NCBI GenBank assembly: GCA_019321725.1
Contig: CM033119.1
Location: 4,551,865 to 4,615,864 of the forward strand
Origin: Paulownia fortunei
Taxonomy: Eukaryota; Streptophyta; Magnoliopsida; Lamiales; Paulowniaceae
Direction of reading: 5' to 3'
Length of the DNA stretch: 64,000 nucleotides
Shown one piece after another: positions 26,321 through 38,700 of the stretch. The notes under the pieces are model-generated. The model did not search any database, had not been told where the DNA came from, and worked only from the letters and a program-made list of their open reading frames with translations. Position 1 is the stretch's first letter, and every line of letters starts with the position of its first letter. A program made the translations under genes and the position numbers.

Positions 26321-27250
26321 CCTGCCACAGACATAAAACATTTGTTAGGTCAAGTCTAGCACTTTGCTGAGTCGGAAAAGGTTAAACAGAATAATGCGCC
26401 TGCAAGCATAGACTTTGGACTTATTTGTAAATCTCAAATTTTAACAGACAAAACTTTGTTATATTTGTCCATTTTTTGCTGCCAAAGACTGCTTTCCGTT
26501 GTTAAAATTTAACAACTTAATAAAATCTGAGATTCGTGCAATTAGAGTCAAGGAAAACATGACGAAAATGGTTGTTTATATGTGCAAATGTAACATCAAC
26601 TTTATAAAAATCGTAGTTTAATTTCCTCTTATTTTATGTCTTTTATTTTTCTAATCGTCGAATTAAAATTCTAATTTGGCACAGAAAAAATAGCATACAT
26701 AATCAATTAAACGTGTTCTACTCTTCTCATTTTCATCACTAGAAACCGAGATCCAAATAGGGCATCAGAAAAAATTTGCAAATTCAAATTTTTCCACTTC
26801 TTTTCCCCTTGGGCTTGTTTATCATTCAGTAATCCATCCAACTACAATTTAAAACACAGACATAATCTGAAAACAGAAATATAATATATCAACCATTTAA
26901 TTCGGGAAATTAGTTTGATTTTTTATTACTTACTTGTGGCCATTAATGTATCCAATTGTATCAAATGGATAATTTACACTCCTCTTTGTTTAATCTAAAC
27001 CTCAATTTTCCAAAGTGCATGAATCAAAACAAGTATATTCATAGAAAAAACAACCAAAATAGAAATAAAACTAGGACAATGAAAGCAGAATTTTTTACAT
27101 TGCGAATTAACATTACTATGTCAAACCCCTAAGCTGCAATTCACGAAATCATACCAGTCACACACAAATATACTTCAATTATTCAAAAAAAAAAATCTAT
27201 CAAAAAATATTAATTAAAAACGACGATTCAGTAACGTATTTGATCAGTAC
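26321..27250 (-). other. Probable 5'-leader intron of the HVA22-like gene
   Basis: On the minus strand, a donor (TATATAG followed by GTACTG) at 27251/27250 and an acceptor (GTGGCAG followed by GGATTC) at 26322/26321 bracket an AT-rich 930 bp stretch that ends nine bases before the start codon. The leader exon above 27251 would lie in the GC-richer block 27252-27420. This is inferred from splice-site quality only; transcript data would settle it. Confidence 0.4.
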
Positions 27251-30200
27251 CTATATAACGCAAAGATTCTACAGTAAAAAAGATGGCGAACGGCCGTTTG
27301 TTGAGCGCCGCGAAGAAAAATGCAGAGATTAATAAACAAAGTCGTAGTGGGAGCTTAGCGAAGATTCTACCGTCGTACGGAAAAGTGGCCCCGCGCCGGA
27401 ACGACGGTGAACCGTTAGTATGTCGGCGGGGAGAGAGTGACAAGGCAATACGGGACCAGATTTTGCAGTGTCGTTTTGAATTTTTTTTCTATTTCCCCAG
27501 ACTTCTATTTATTTGAGTATCTCAAAGATGAGAAGGGAGGCTTACTGTGTGAAAGGGTGCACGATTTTAGCGTGAGCTTTTATGGCTGTAACCGTTGGAT
27601 ATACATAGTTCAGATAAAAATATTGGGAAGAAATAAATCTTATCTGGTTATCTACGAACGTCGCAGCTGGGTAGTGTGGGGGTATAAAAGACATCTTGCC
27701 TCCGCATGGGACTTCACAACTTTGCCCTCATGATTTTGTGAATTTTCGAGAGTATGTATACTCAGGACGGAGCCGGGGTTCGGCGGAGGAGCCTCCCTCC
27801 CTCAATTTTATATAATTATAAATTCAATTATATATAATTTTAAATTTAATTTTACATATAAATTTATTGAATTTTAAAATTATATTCCTTTATAAATGAT
27901 GAAATTGGCTTTAATAGACTTGAGAATATCACTTTATTTTTGTTCTTGAGGGAAACATTCAATTTTACCCTAAACTTAAAATTTTTGACTCAATCCTGTA
28001 TATTCTCAATTAAAAAGCACGTAAACTTTAAATTTTGATTTGTCATAATTATTTAATTACAAGAATAACCTTGCTTTTGTCCCACTAATAATATGCACAT
28101 GCAACAATTAGCTTTCATAGAAATATTGGAATTGGTCATTCTTCAATCCCACGTGGCTTGCAAGTATGAGTGTAAATAAATTGAGTCAAGTTAATCATAT
28201 TACTGTTCAAATTTTTTATTTTTTATTTTTTATCAAACATCAAAAAATATATTTGAACTTTGTTTTATTATTAATTGAGTCGAGTTTTAATCGAGTCGAA
28301 CACGAATCGAGTTCGAACATTAATAAATCTTATCAAACGAAAAAATATATTCAAATTTGATTTGTTAAGTTAACAATTCGAATTTAAACGAATTTTAAAC
28401 GATCAATTTTAAGTCGAATATCGAATAACTTAATTTATTTTGCAGTTCTAGTTAAAGGGCTCGAGCAATGAATTCAACAAACTTAATCTGTGTGTCTTCC
28501 TTTCCTTGTCAAATTAGTTAAACTCACCCTAGTTCAAGAAGACCATCAATCCTTATAAACTACACTAAATTAAATTTCCAATGATCTACGTAGATTGCTC
28601 AAAATTCAAAGCTTTTGAGGCAAACAATCACGTTTTAACATTCCCTACACTTTGATATTACTTGTATTTTGTATATTTTATTGATATTATTTTCATAATT
28701 GACACTAATATTATTTGTGGAATACTAGAGAAGTTGACAAATTACATTTAGGCAATCAACCCCTAAAGCAACTAATGGTCGGTCTTTATTTATCAAGATA
28801 ATTTAAGAGCATTATTTATGAAATTTATAAAATTCTTCAAATATTTTATAAGATATTTAAAAATTTATAAAATGGCCCACGTGTTGGGCAAAATGTTTAG
28901 CAAAAGTGCTTATAAACATCCATTTAAAATATTATAAGTTCTTTTATAAAGAAGTAAGGAGTTTGTAATTTATTTTTAAGATCTTAACAAACTATTTTAG
29001 TTTTGCTGAGGGTTCGTATCTTATTTTTAAAATCTTAACAAATTCTTGTAATTTTGATAATATTTAATTATCGATATTTTATAAGTTTTATGATCTTATT
29101 TAATACTTAACAACTTATTTTTAAATTAAGATAAAAAGTTTACAGAATTTTGAAAATACTTGTAACCAAACACCCCCTAAATTAAGTAAGAATGGAGTTT
29201 ATCTCACTCATCTATCAACACCACCAATTGATTCCGATGTTGAATTGGTTGGCTTCGAAATGTAGGAATGGAAATAATTTAAACTACGGCGTTTCACAGT
29301 TAATGTCTGTGGGATAACAATGAATTAACAACCCTTAATCCATTTCACAACAAGCAAATATCAAGATTCTTTGGAGGACTAATACCTAAATTGCTATGGC
29401 TATAACCTTTGTTCCATCAAATTAATTAATTAAATGAAAAACCAACCAATAAATATGTTACATAAATGAAAAATTATACACTTAATAGCATATATAAATG
29501 TATCTAACAAGATTAATTAATTCAACTCGTCTATGGTGCACATTGCAAATTTAAACCTTAAAATTCATTTGTAATTTTGCTTAGCATGCGCGCTGATCAC
29601 GTTGTTCCTTAATCATGGTTGACATTATATTATTTAATTTGTATTATTGCATGTTCGAATAATAATATTTTAATTTAATATTTTATTTTATATATATGTA
29701 TATTATGTGTATATGATTTATGTTAAATGGATATATTTAAAAAAATATTTATATATTTAATATAAATTTATGATGAAAAATATGAAATAAAAGTAAATGA
29801 GGGCTTATATCTTTTTAATAATGTGATTTTCCTTGAAGAAGGCTGACTTTCAGAAAAAAGAAAGTGCATCGATAATCATTTGCACGTTTCCCTTATCATT
29901 ACAAATGATCACTGGTACGTTTGATTATGCCTGCACAGATAAATGACTTTTACTTGGTTGACTGCTGGGTGAAAATGTCACATCTTGGATGACAGTGATT
30001 ATGCCAAATAGTTGCATTTTTTTGACGAACATTATTGAGTGCAATACGACAAAAATAATTCGGAGTTGAAGTCATGGTTGAAGGTAAAATAACCAAGTTA
30101 GATCTTCATATTTTAGACTTCCGACAGGTTGGAGTTAAAGTCCATATTGCTTTGGAATGATACAACATTGCCTGATTAAGGGCGTTGGGAGCTCACTTCT

Positions 30201-32121
30201 ACTCTGATTATGTACTTATTTATATGAATATATTTTAAAATAATTTTATTAGATTTGTTGAGGTATCGTTATTTAAATTTTTAAAATTTAATTGAGGTTG
30301 TAGAGATAATTAAGGCTTTATTTGTAAGATATAGATTGCAATAAATATTTAAAAATTATTCGTTTTTTTTAAATCACTAATGATAGTATTTATAGTTAAA
30401 GGAGTAATGTGTTCTTGATTGCGTCACAAAATCAATATAACAAGTGATCATTTTTATTGCAAATGTGGAGAATTGAGTTGAATTATAAATTTTTAGAGTT
30501 TTTGTGTTTTGGGCATTGATGTGGTCAAATTGCATTTGTGTTCTACGAGTATTCCCCATAATGTTGAATAATCTTTTATTTTTGTTAAAAATTAGAGCTA
30601 TTGAAAAAGTGAATAATAATTTTGTGTAGGTGAATGAATTCTTTTTACATATATTGTGGTGGGATTCTCATCAAGTCACACAATTAGACAATCCCAATCT
30701 AACATCTTGTTCTCCCAATAAGTCAGTTTGATTTTATTTTTGCAAATTGCAATATTAGAACTTAAAGAAGGAAAAATTAAAATTATCAGTTTAATTTTAT
30801 GACAAAAAGAGAAAAATAAATAAATTAAACAATAGGAAAATACAGAAATACTGTTGTCAACTTGATGAAAGTTACTCAAAAATGTAGAAAAGGTAAATTG
30901 GACATCTTGCTATGACAGCAAATAAAGTTTTGAATATCATGTTCTAAAAGCAAAATTTTGGGGCATACATATATGTTGGGACGGGTGCAAAATATTCTAA
31001 GTAGATTTTTATGAATATTGTAGCTCCAAGCACTTAACCAGTCCAAGGCAATTGCAGGAAGTTGGTCTAGAAATTACAATAAATATTTTGATCACTTAAT
31101 GAATAAATTATGCTATTATTTCTTTCTTAATGCAAAATTATACATTAAAACTAATTTTATACAATCCTTTTGCATTTTGGGTTGAAATTCAAATTCTCAA
31201 TTTTTTTTCGAAATGCTATTCACTTTTTTTAATAATACTCCTACTGAACTCGAATTGTTGAGTAGGTCGCTGTCTGCGTTACAAAAAATCTTTAGAGGTA
31301 TAGGGGTGATCCGACGAAAACTTTTCAATGCTCAAATCAATTTTAGAGCAAGTAAGTGTAAGTTGGAGAATTTGAGAATCGTTAATCGTATAATAAATTG
31401 CGTACTTTTTAATAATTAAGTTTAGGAATATTTATAGTATTAATATAAATTTTTTTAAATATTTGGGGCTTATAACTTTAACGGACTTTGCTTAAATTTT
31501 ATAATCTAATTTTGTATATTGACGTGTTGACCTCACCATCTTATTTTTCGTTCTACTCGTGATACAAATGTAATTCTTTGGCTTAGCATGTTTTGAGTTC
31601 ATGCTGTCGCCAACCAAATTTGAATGCCCATGTTGAATTGACTCCAAGTATACCTGACCCACATTGTTGTATTAAAATTGACTCCAAGTACACCTGACCC
31701 TGAATCCGACCCACTAACAACGTCCAAATGCTTGAAGATGAATACAAGAAAATGTCCATGTCACAAGTTATTTGGGCATATAGAAGCAATTATAAGGTAC
31801 TATTTAGGTATCTAACGAACGTGGATAAGTAGATGAGGAGCAAAGTATATAATTTATCCAACTAAAAAGCAACAAAAACTGCAGATTCTCCATTTTAAGT
31901 TTCTTAAATAATGGTAATCCTTCACACTTTAGCTTTTATATATCCAGTTTCAGTCCCACACTTTATTTCTCTTCTCTTTGCTTTCTTGTCACTCATTCAC
32001 TTTTAGTACTTTTAATTGATAGGCTCCCTACATGCATGCATCACTTTTTAAGGCCATAAAAAAGAAAAAAGAGCCAATTTCGATTTACTTTATTTTAAAA
32101 TAGAATAAATGTGATATTTCT

Positions 32122-32126
<5 letters not shown>

Positions 32127-32162
<36 letters not shown>
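32127..32162. repeat. (ATT)12 microsatellite
   Basis: Twelve uninterrupted ATT units in intergenic DNA. Confidence 0.92.
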
Positions 32163-33790
32163 GATACCCACATATTTTAATTTCGTCAAACTAAATTTTG
32201 GACTTTCAAAATAGTTGCCCCCTGGAACATTTGAGGGGTTAAATTATGGGATATGTCTCAAGTGAATCTCATGTTTTCTTCACCGACTGTACACTTCTGC
32301 GTACAAGAAGTCGACACAAAGTGTTTACTGCATATCGAAATTCGATCGTAGGTTTCCGCTAAAATGATTGTTCTATATCAAAATCCAGCCGTAGGTTCCC
32401 AACTGAATTCGAATCTCCACCTTACCATTAGAAGTAAGTGTAGTGCTGATTATTCCACCATTTGAACTACGCCTCAAAGATATTTCTACTCATTATTGAT
32501 TCTAGGAAACAAGGCTTGAAGTTAATATTTGGGAGCAAGAAAAAACTCTTATTTACGTTAACGTATTACGATTAAAATTATATTATTTTGATATAAGATA
32601 AATCTCGCTATAACCTGCATAATTCTCTTCATTGTTTGACTTCCATAATAAACTTGCTGTAAATAAAAAATTTTCGAGATCAACAATAGGTTGAGAAAAT
32701 ACACCTGATTAATCCAAGAATTACATGCTAAATTTGATGCCACGAGTTTGAATATAATCTTTGAGACATTTCTGCAATAGCCACTCCAAATTTAGTTTAG
32801 TTATTTTTTATTTTAATTTGTTTAATTTCTTTACTAACTTTTCCTTTGATGGGGACAAACCAACCTCAATTTCTAAAGCAAGAATCTTCATCGATTGTCA
32901 CGCCAGACCACTATGTAATATTATATTATCAAAGTTGTGGACCTTTGGTACAAGACTATGGTCTTAATAATTTAGAGCAACGGCTATATGGACTTTAGAA
33001 CCAGATTGGTGGGCTGGTTTAGAAGGCATAATTAATTTGCTTAAGATAAACTTAAGTGACAAGTAACAAACGTAACGACTCAATATTATAAGATGTATTA
33101 TTTTTTGTTTCACTTAATTTATTTTCAATTATAGCATATTATATGCAGCAGTTGTGTCAAACCTCAACTATTCCGAGTTCCACTAATATTTTGATACTCA
33201 TGAAATCCAGGCAAAATGGGTTTTGTGATCAAAGCTTAAACTTTACGTTCTCTATTCTATCAACAAGGTGATTAGTAGGACGCTATGTGCTCATTAACCC
33301 AATATATACTCATTAGTCATCTAAAATTTATAATCATCATGAACTAAATAGTGTATTGATAAGTAACTTGTACCTCTAATTTTATTAATTATAAATTCGA
33401 ATTACGTAAAAGAAAATTAAAAAAAATCAATTAATTCTATGAACAGTAGGCTTAAACATTACAATTTAAGTTGTCAAGAAAATACGTTTTAACATAATTC
33501 ACCAAATTTATAATAATATTCAAATGATAATAGCAAATTTGGTTGGTGAATTATTCCCATCGTCGAAGTATATCAATCGTTTGAATTGCATTGTATCGTA
33601 AATATTAATTCAACATATGAATCATGATTTGAAATCTTGAATAAAAATTATACACCTTCAGTAGTGCGGTGGCAATTTGGATTATACTAAATTGTCACCA
33701 CACTAGCCATTGTCAATGTATGAGTAGGTCTTTTTTAACCTTCCGTATTAAGTAGGTGGTTTTAATGAATCAGTAGGTTTCCAACTCAAG

Positions 33791-33867
33791 TGTTAAACCC
33801 TAACCTATTCATCTTATTCTTTTATCTCAAATGTCAAACCCTAACCTATTCCTCTTATTCTTTTATC
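33791..33867. repeat. Tandem duplication with AAACCCTAA core, period 41 bp
   Basis: Two near-identical units begin TGTTAAACCCTAACCTATTC (33791) and TGTCAAACCCTAACCTATTC (33832), and both run on to TCTTATTCTTTTATC. Each contains a plant telomere-type AAACCCTAA word. Confidence 0.8.
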
Positions 33868-35732
33868 CGCCTATCACAATATATTCTTCGTCTTCCACTT
33901 TTTCCTCACAATCACTAACTTCTTTCAAATCTCAAATTTTCTCAGATTTCTCATTTCTTGCCGTGCTCCCTTCTCTAAAAAAGTTATATTTTGATTTTTT
34001 TCACAAAAAGAGAAAAAATATATATTTTGTCATTATATTTTTTTTCTTGTGATAGCAAAATTTAGGCAATTAATTCATGAAAATTTAGTTATTATATTTA
34101 TATTTTGAAGACATTTTATTGTTTATTTGAATATTTTTTCGTATTAATTTAAATTTTTGTTAATACACTAAAAAGTATCTTTTTGCAATTATATGATCTT
34201 TCTTTTGTTGATTAAAACCATCAAACCGCCCACAATAATTCTAAATCGCACCTCTAATTTTAATTAAAAAAAATTATAATTTAAAATTAATTTTTAATAA
34301 AACTACGAATAACAATACAATTTAAAATTAATAAAAATAAACATCAAACCACACCAGGATCACCCTCCTCGTATCTAGCACTTATATTAGGAGGCGGAGA
34401 AGCAAAAAATGGCATAGGGAACACAGTTGGGCTTGAAAAAAAAAGGCAAAAACCCTGGAAATAACATGGATGTGTGGGGAGGTTCTCAATTCTTCCCCCC
34501 AAAAGCCTTGGATTCTGCGTTTCTTCAAAGTTGAAAAAAAATTAAGGACAAGTGTTGATGGCGATTATCCCCTTCTATCGAGGGCGTGGTCACTCCCCTC
34601 ACATGCTTTACAATGATGAAAGGTGGTTGCCTTGTCACTCTCAAAGCCCAAATTCATACTATGCCCAACTTAACCCAATCTTTTATTGGGGCATCATAAA
34701 TTCTATGTCCACAACAATGTCCGGTTGCCATATAGACAGACCAACAACTCTTTCTAGTACGGCATACATTGCATTGGTCCCTTTTTAATGTTTTTATTTT
34801 ACAAGGTTGTTAATTATGTTGAGTTTGTACTTGTATTTTACTGTGAAGAATTTGTTTGTTTCTGGTGCATGAGTGCGAGAGCAATTCACTGCATTAAGAC
34901 AAGCGAATGAGATGTTTTGAAAGTCTATTTCGAGTTTACCGTTGAGTATTTATTTCAAATACAAAATTTTACGTTAAATGATTTGAATTTTGGCTAAGAA
35001 TAATAGTCTCTGGTAAGAATAATTTTATCTTACGGTCATGAATCCTTGTCTGAGTGGCATATTTGAATGGTTCAATATTCGATAATTGTGTTGATGTTGT
35101 TCAATTGATAAATACATACATATAGGTGGAATTTAAAGTCACAATTTTGTGGTGTTTAATAAGATGCAAATCCATTTTATTGTTGATGGAATTTGATTTT
35201 GTCATCCAAGAAATGTGATCAAACAAAGCCATTGCGACCCGATTGGATCTGGTTGTGAATGCGGGAAGATGCTGACTAGTTGTATTTGGATCAAATCCAG
35301 ACAAATTCGCCCCGAATCCTTACTCCCAATTAGTCTATTGGACCACAGAGATTGGGCTACTTGCATTACATGTTGGATCACGCACTACTTGCAATACGGC
35401 CCAGTTATGATCCAATCATCTCCAAGAACCCCACTTGCAATTTATGAACTTGTGGTAGCCCAAAATATTTCTCAGTTCTGCAAAAAATGGCAGCCCAGAG
35501 TAATAATAATGGTGCTAGAAATTTTTGAAGAAAATTCTGTTTTTCTTTTTTTCCTGGTGAAGATTGAAAGCAACCCCACACAATCCAAATTCCGCCATTG
35601 AAATAACAATGCCAGAAAATTCAAGATTCTCCTATCCCATATTCAATTTTTCTGCTACATTGCAATAGTCGCTTGAAGAAATAAATATATCCCACAAATA
35701 TAGTGAGCGAAAATTAATAGGAAAAAAATAAA

Positions 35733-38700
35733 ATGAAAATGTTAGCTGCAACTTCAGCTTCTCGCCTTAACACTCCATTACTCTACTGCCCACTTAAGCT
35801 TTCTTCTTCGTTTTCTTTTTCGAGAAAATCCCTTAAAACTCAGCGGTCTCCAGCTTCATATCCATGTGTCAGGGCCGTTGATCTTGACCAGAACACAGTA
35901 AATGACCTTTTCTTGACGTTTATTCCATTATATTATTTGTCATTATTCTAGTTTTGTTGGTTTTCTTTGAGGCCATTAATTTTGGTGATGGTGTTTTTTC
36001 AGATCGTCGCAATAACAGTTGGGGTGGTAAGCGTTGCTGTTGGGATTGGAATTCCTGTTTTCTATGAAAACCAAATTGACAGTGCTGTAGGTTTTGCTCT
36101 TCTTTTTTTGTGGTTTATCCATTCTTTCCTTTTTTTCTCCTTTACTATATAAATTAGCCTAATGGGATAATGCCCTGTTCTATTATTGCCAAAGGTTGGT
36201 GTTGAATTGGTGAAGTTAAGGCATTTATGTAATGCTTCTATTGTTTCAGGCCAAAAGAGAAAATACTCAGCCATGCTTCCCCTGTAATGGCAGCGGGGCT
36301 CGTAAGTCATTCTCTTCTTTCCTGTTGTTGTTATTCTCATAGTTTTGTGTCATTTATAATTGCTAAAAATTTTGCACAGTGAGACTATTACCTGATGCAA
36401 TAGACCTTCCATATTTCCAAAATCATTAGTTTGATGGTACAATGACATGGACAAGGGACACGGCATTTCTTTAAAAATTTAGGACACAACACGGCTCGCC
36501 GTCCAATATATAAAAATATTTATATATTATACAACTATTCATGTTAATATATACATATTGTTTTGATGTAATTATATACATTTACAGGCACATACATTTT
36601 TATGCAATTGGAAACATATTTATGGAGATCGCAGTGCGATTACAAAGAAAAATAAATTATGGTGTCAAATTCTACTAGTGTGATTTGTAGACTATTGAGG
36701 GGAAAAAGAAAACTTTTAACTTTAGTAAAGAAATGTAAACAGACTTAAAGTGAATTTAGATGAGGTAGCACTATTCTTTCAAGTAGTTATAAAAGAAATT
36801 GATTTTTTGTTATTTTTCTTATGACCCATAATTGCCGTCCGACACGCCATCCAAAGTGTGTCGGACAAGCCATTGGCCGTGTCTTAAGTGTCCGACACGA
36901 CACGGTGCTTTTTTGGAGTTTTGGTGCATTATAGTGGTACACAGTTGGAGAGGGGAGAACAAAGTTAGATAGAGGTTGATACCACTATTTCAAATTCATA
37001 GTTTCCTGAATAAAACAATATTGGCATTTATATTATGTGGGATAACTTGAAATCGAGCTACAATGTCAAGTAGGAATGCGTCTTTCCCAACTGAGTGCAC
37101 CTTATATTCATTTAGATAAAGATCTCATCTATGCTAGAACAAATAATAGTCCAAGAATCTTGTCTAGTTTAGTCATTCCAAACTAATGTCTGCTGATTTT
37201 CCTAAAATAAAACCTTTGCCATATACAGGATCTAATGATACTCCATTTGGCACTTATTCATTTTCTACACTTATTAATGCTAAACAGGATAAAACACTGA
37301 CTCCTGACTCCCTAAGCCTTACTTCCCAGTAATTGCCAGGTGTTCTCAACCCCAAAATAAAAAGTCATGCCTAGTCATATCGAGATGATCAACACACAAG
37401 TACCAAATATGAAAAGTATGTCATTTTTCTGGAGTGCAATCCAGTGAATCACATTCATGAATTGATTCTGTTTAATTGGTGCAGTTTTATGGAAGAAATA
37501 GTTTAGCCACTTCATCCTGGGTGTTGAATTAGTAATTGTATTGAAACTAGTTTGTAATTTTTTATTTATTTTTTAACAATGATGTACAGTTTCTTTGTTA
37601 AAAATGCAATATTCTTTCCTACATGAAGTTTTTGAAGCTCCTCATATGACAACCTAAAGATTAAGACTGTCAAGTAAAGGACTGTTTCCTGCATTTGATT
37701 AGGTTGGATATGCTGAGATATCCAACCTAATATAATGTTTATTTTTACATGCCCATGATTTCATCCTTAGCTCAGTATAAATCTTTGTCTTGGTGGGATG
37801 AGGCGTCCCGCCTGTGAGGTGGGATGAATAATCCTAACTTGACTCTAAAATATTTAAAAGATTAATTGACAAAAATTCCTATGAAAATGACAGAAATACA
37901 AACAACCAATTGATGTTGGGTGTTGTGCCACAACTGTCACACAAAAACAGAAAAAAAAAGCAGAAAAACAAAGAAGAAATAATATTAAAGAATAAAAGAA
38001 ACATAAAAATGAAAAAGAAGAAGATAAAGAATTTGATGTCTTGAAACTTGAAGAAGAAGAAGAAAAAGAATGAAAGAGAAAAATAGAAACTTGAAGAAGA
38101 AGAGAAATAGAGAGAGAAGAAACAAGAAATCTTACGAAGAAGAAAAAATGAAAGAGAAAATGGAAGAAAGAAACTAAAAAAGATGAGACGTGTGTAGAAG
38201 AAATGAGGAAAAGTAAAAAAAAAAAAAAAAAGGTAAAGAAAAATAAGAAGGGAACATGAAGAGAAAAAAAAAAGTGATAAATGGTATTTTAAGATACATT
38301 ATTTTAATTACATTATTCAATCCTACGAAGTACCCCATGATATTTATTAGATAATTTCAATTCTATGTTTCACCGCATTCTTCATCAATCATTTATCATC
38401 CCAATTAAAAAATTAAACTATGCCCATCTTTGTATAACTGCTAATGTTCTGACAGCTGCCCTCTTTTTTCCCTCAATGAAATGATTAGTCCATCTTGTGA
38501 CAGGTTGTTGTTACTAGGCTAAGGAAAATCAAAAGGTAGGTGAAAATGATTCTTCTATTAATTACTAAGAAATAGGAAGACATAATAGATCATCAATGAT
38601 GGGAGCCTAGTATATTTATGAATTCATTTTGAAAAGAAAATGACTTCAAGTTCATTATTCTGAACTGGATGATGTGGGATCTCTATCTTGTTAGTTAGTT

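Larger units (their letters stand above)
27444..35732. other. Large gene-poor region, 8.3 kb
   Basis: No supported gene. It holds AT-rich sequence, a block with repeated TCGAGT/TCGAAC words (28270-28440) typical of decayed plant repeats, a short direct repeat of ATTGACTCCAAGTA near 31636 and 31676, a (ATT)12 microsatellite, and a tandem duplication at 33791-33867. The longest frame (35215-35601) has no motif I know and a composition that does not resemble a conserved protein. A CCCACGTGGC palindromic G-box/ABRE-like core lies near 28148. Confidence 0.55.

Noticed and set aside
27283..27516. 77-codon + strand ATG frame with basic residues
   Set aside because: It lies over the probable HVA22-like leader exon on the opposite strand; no family match and a low-complexity end.
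28270..28440. Recurring TCGAGT/TCGAAC words that suggested a regular array
   Set aside because: Spacing is irregular and units differ; typical of degenerate plant repeats, not an organised array or CRISPR.
32340..32490. tRNA-like words (TTCGATCGTAGG, TTCGAATCTCC, ACTACGCCTCAAA)
   Set aside because: No cloverleaf can be folded; it looks like a decayed tRNA-derived or other dispersed repeat, too weak to call.
35215..35601. 128-codon open frame upstream of LQY1
   Set aside because: No recognisable motif, no signal peptide or domain, and no splice partner; likely chance.
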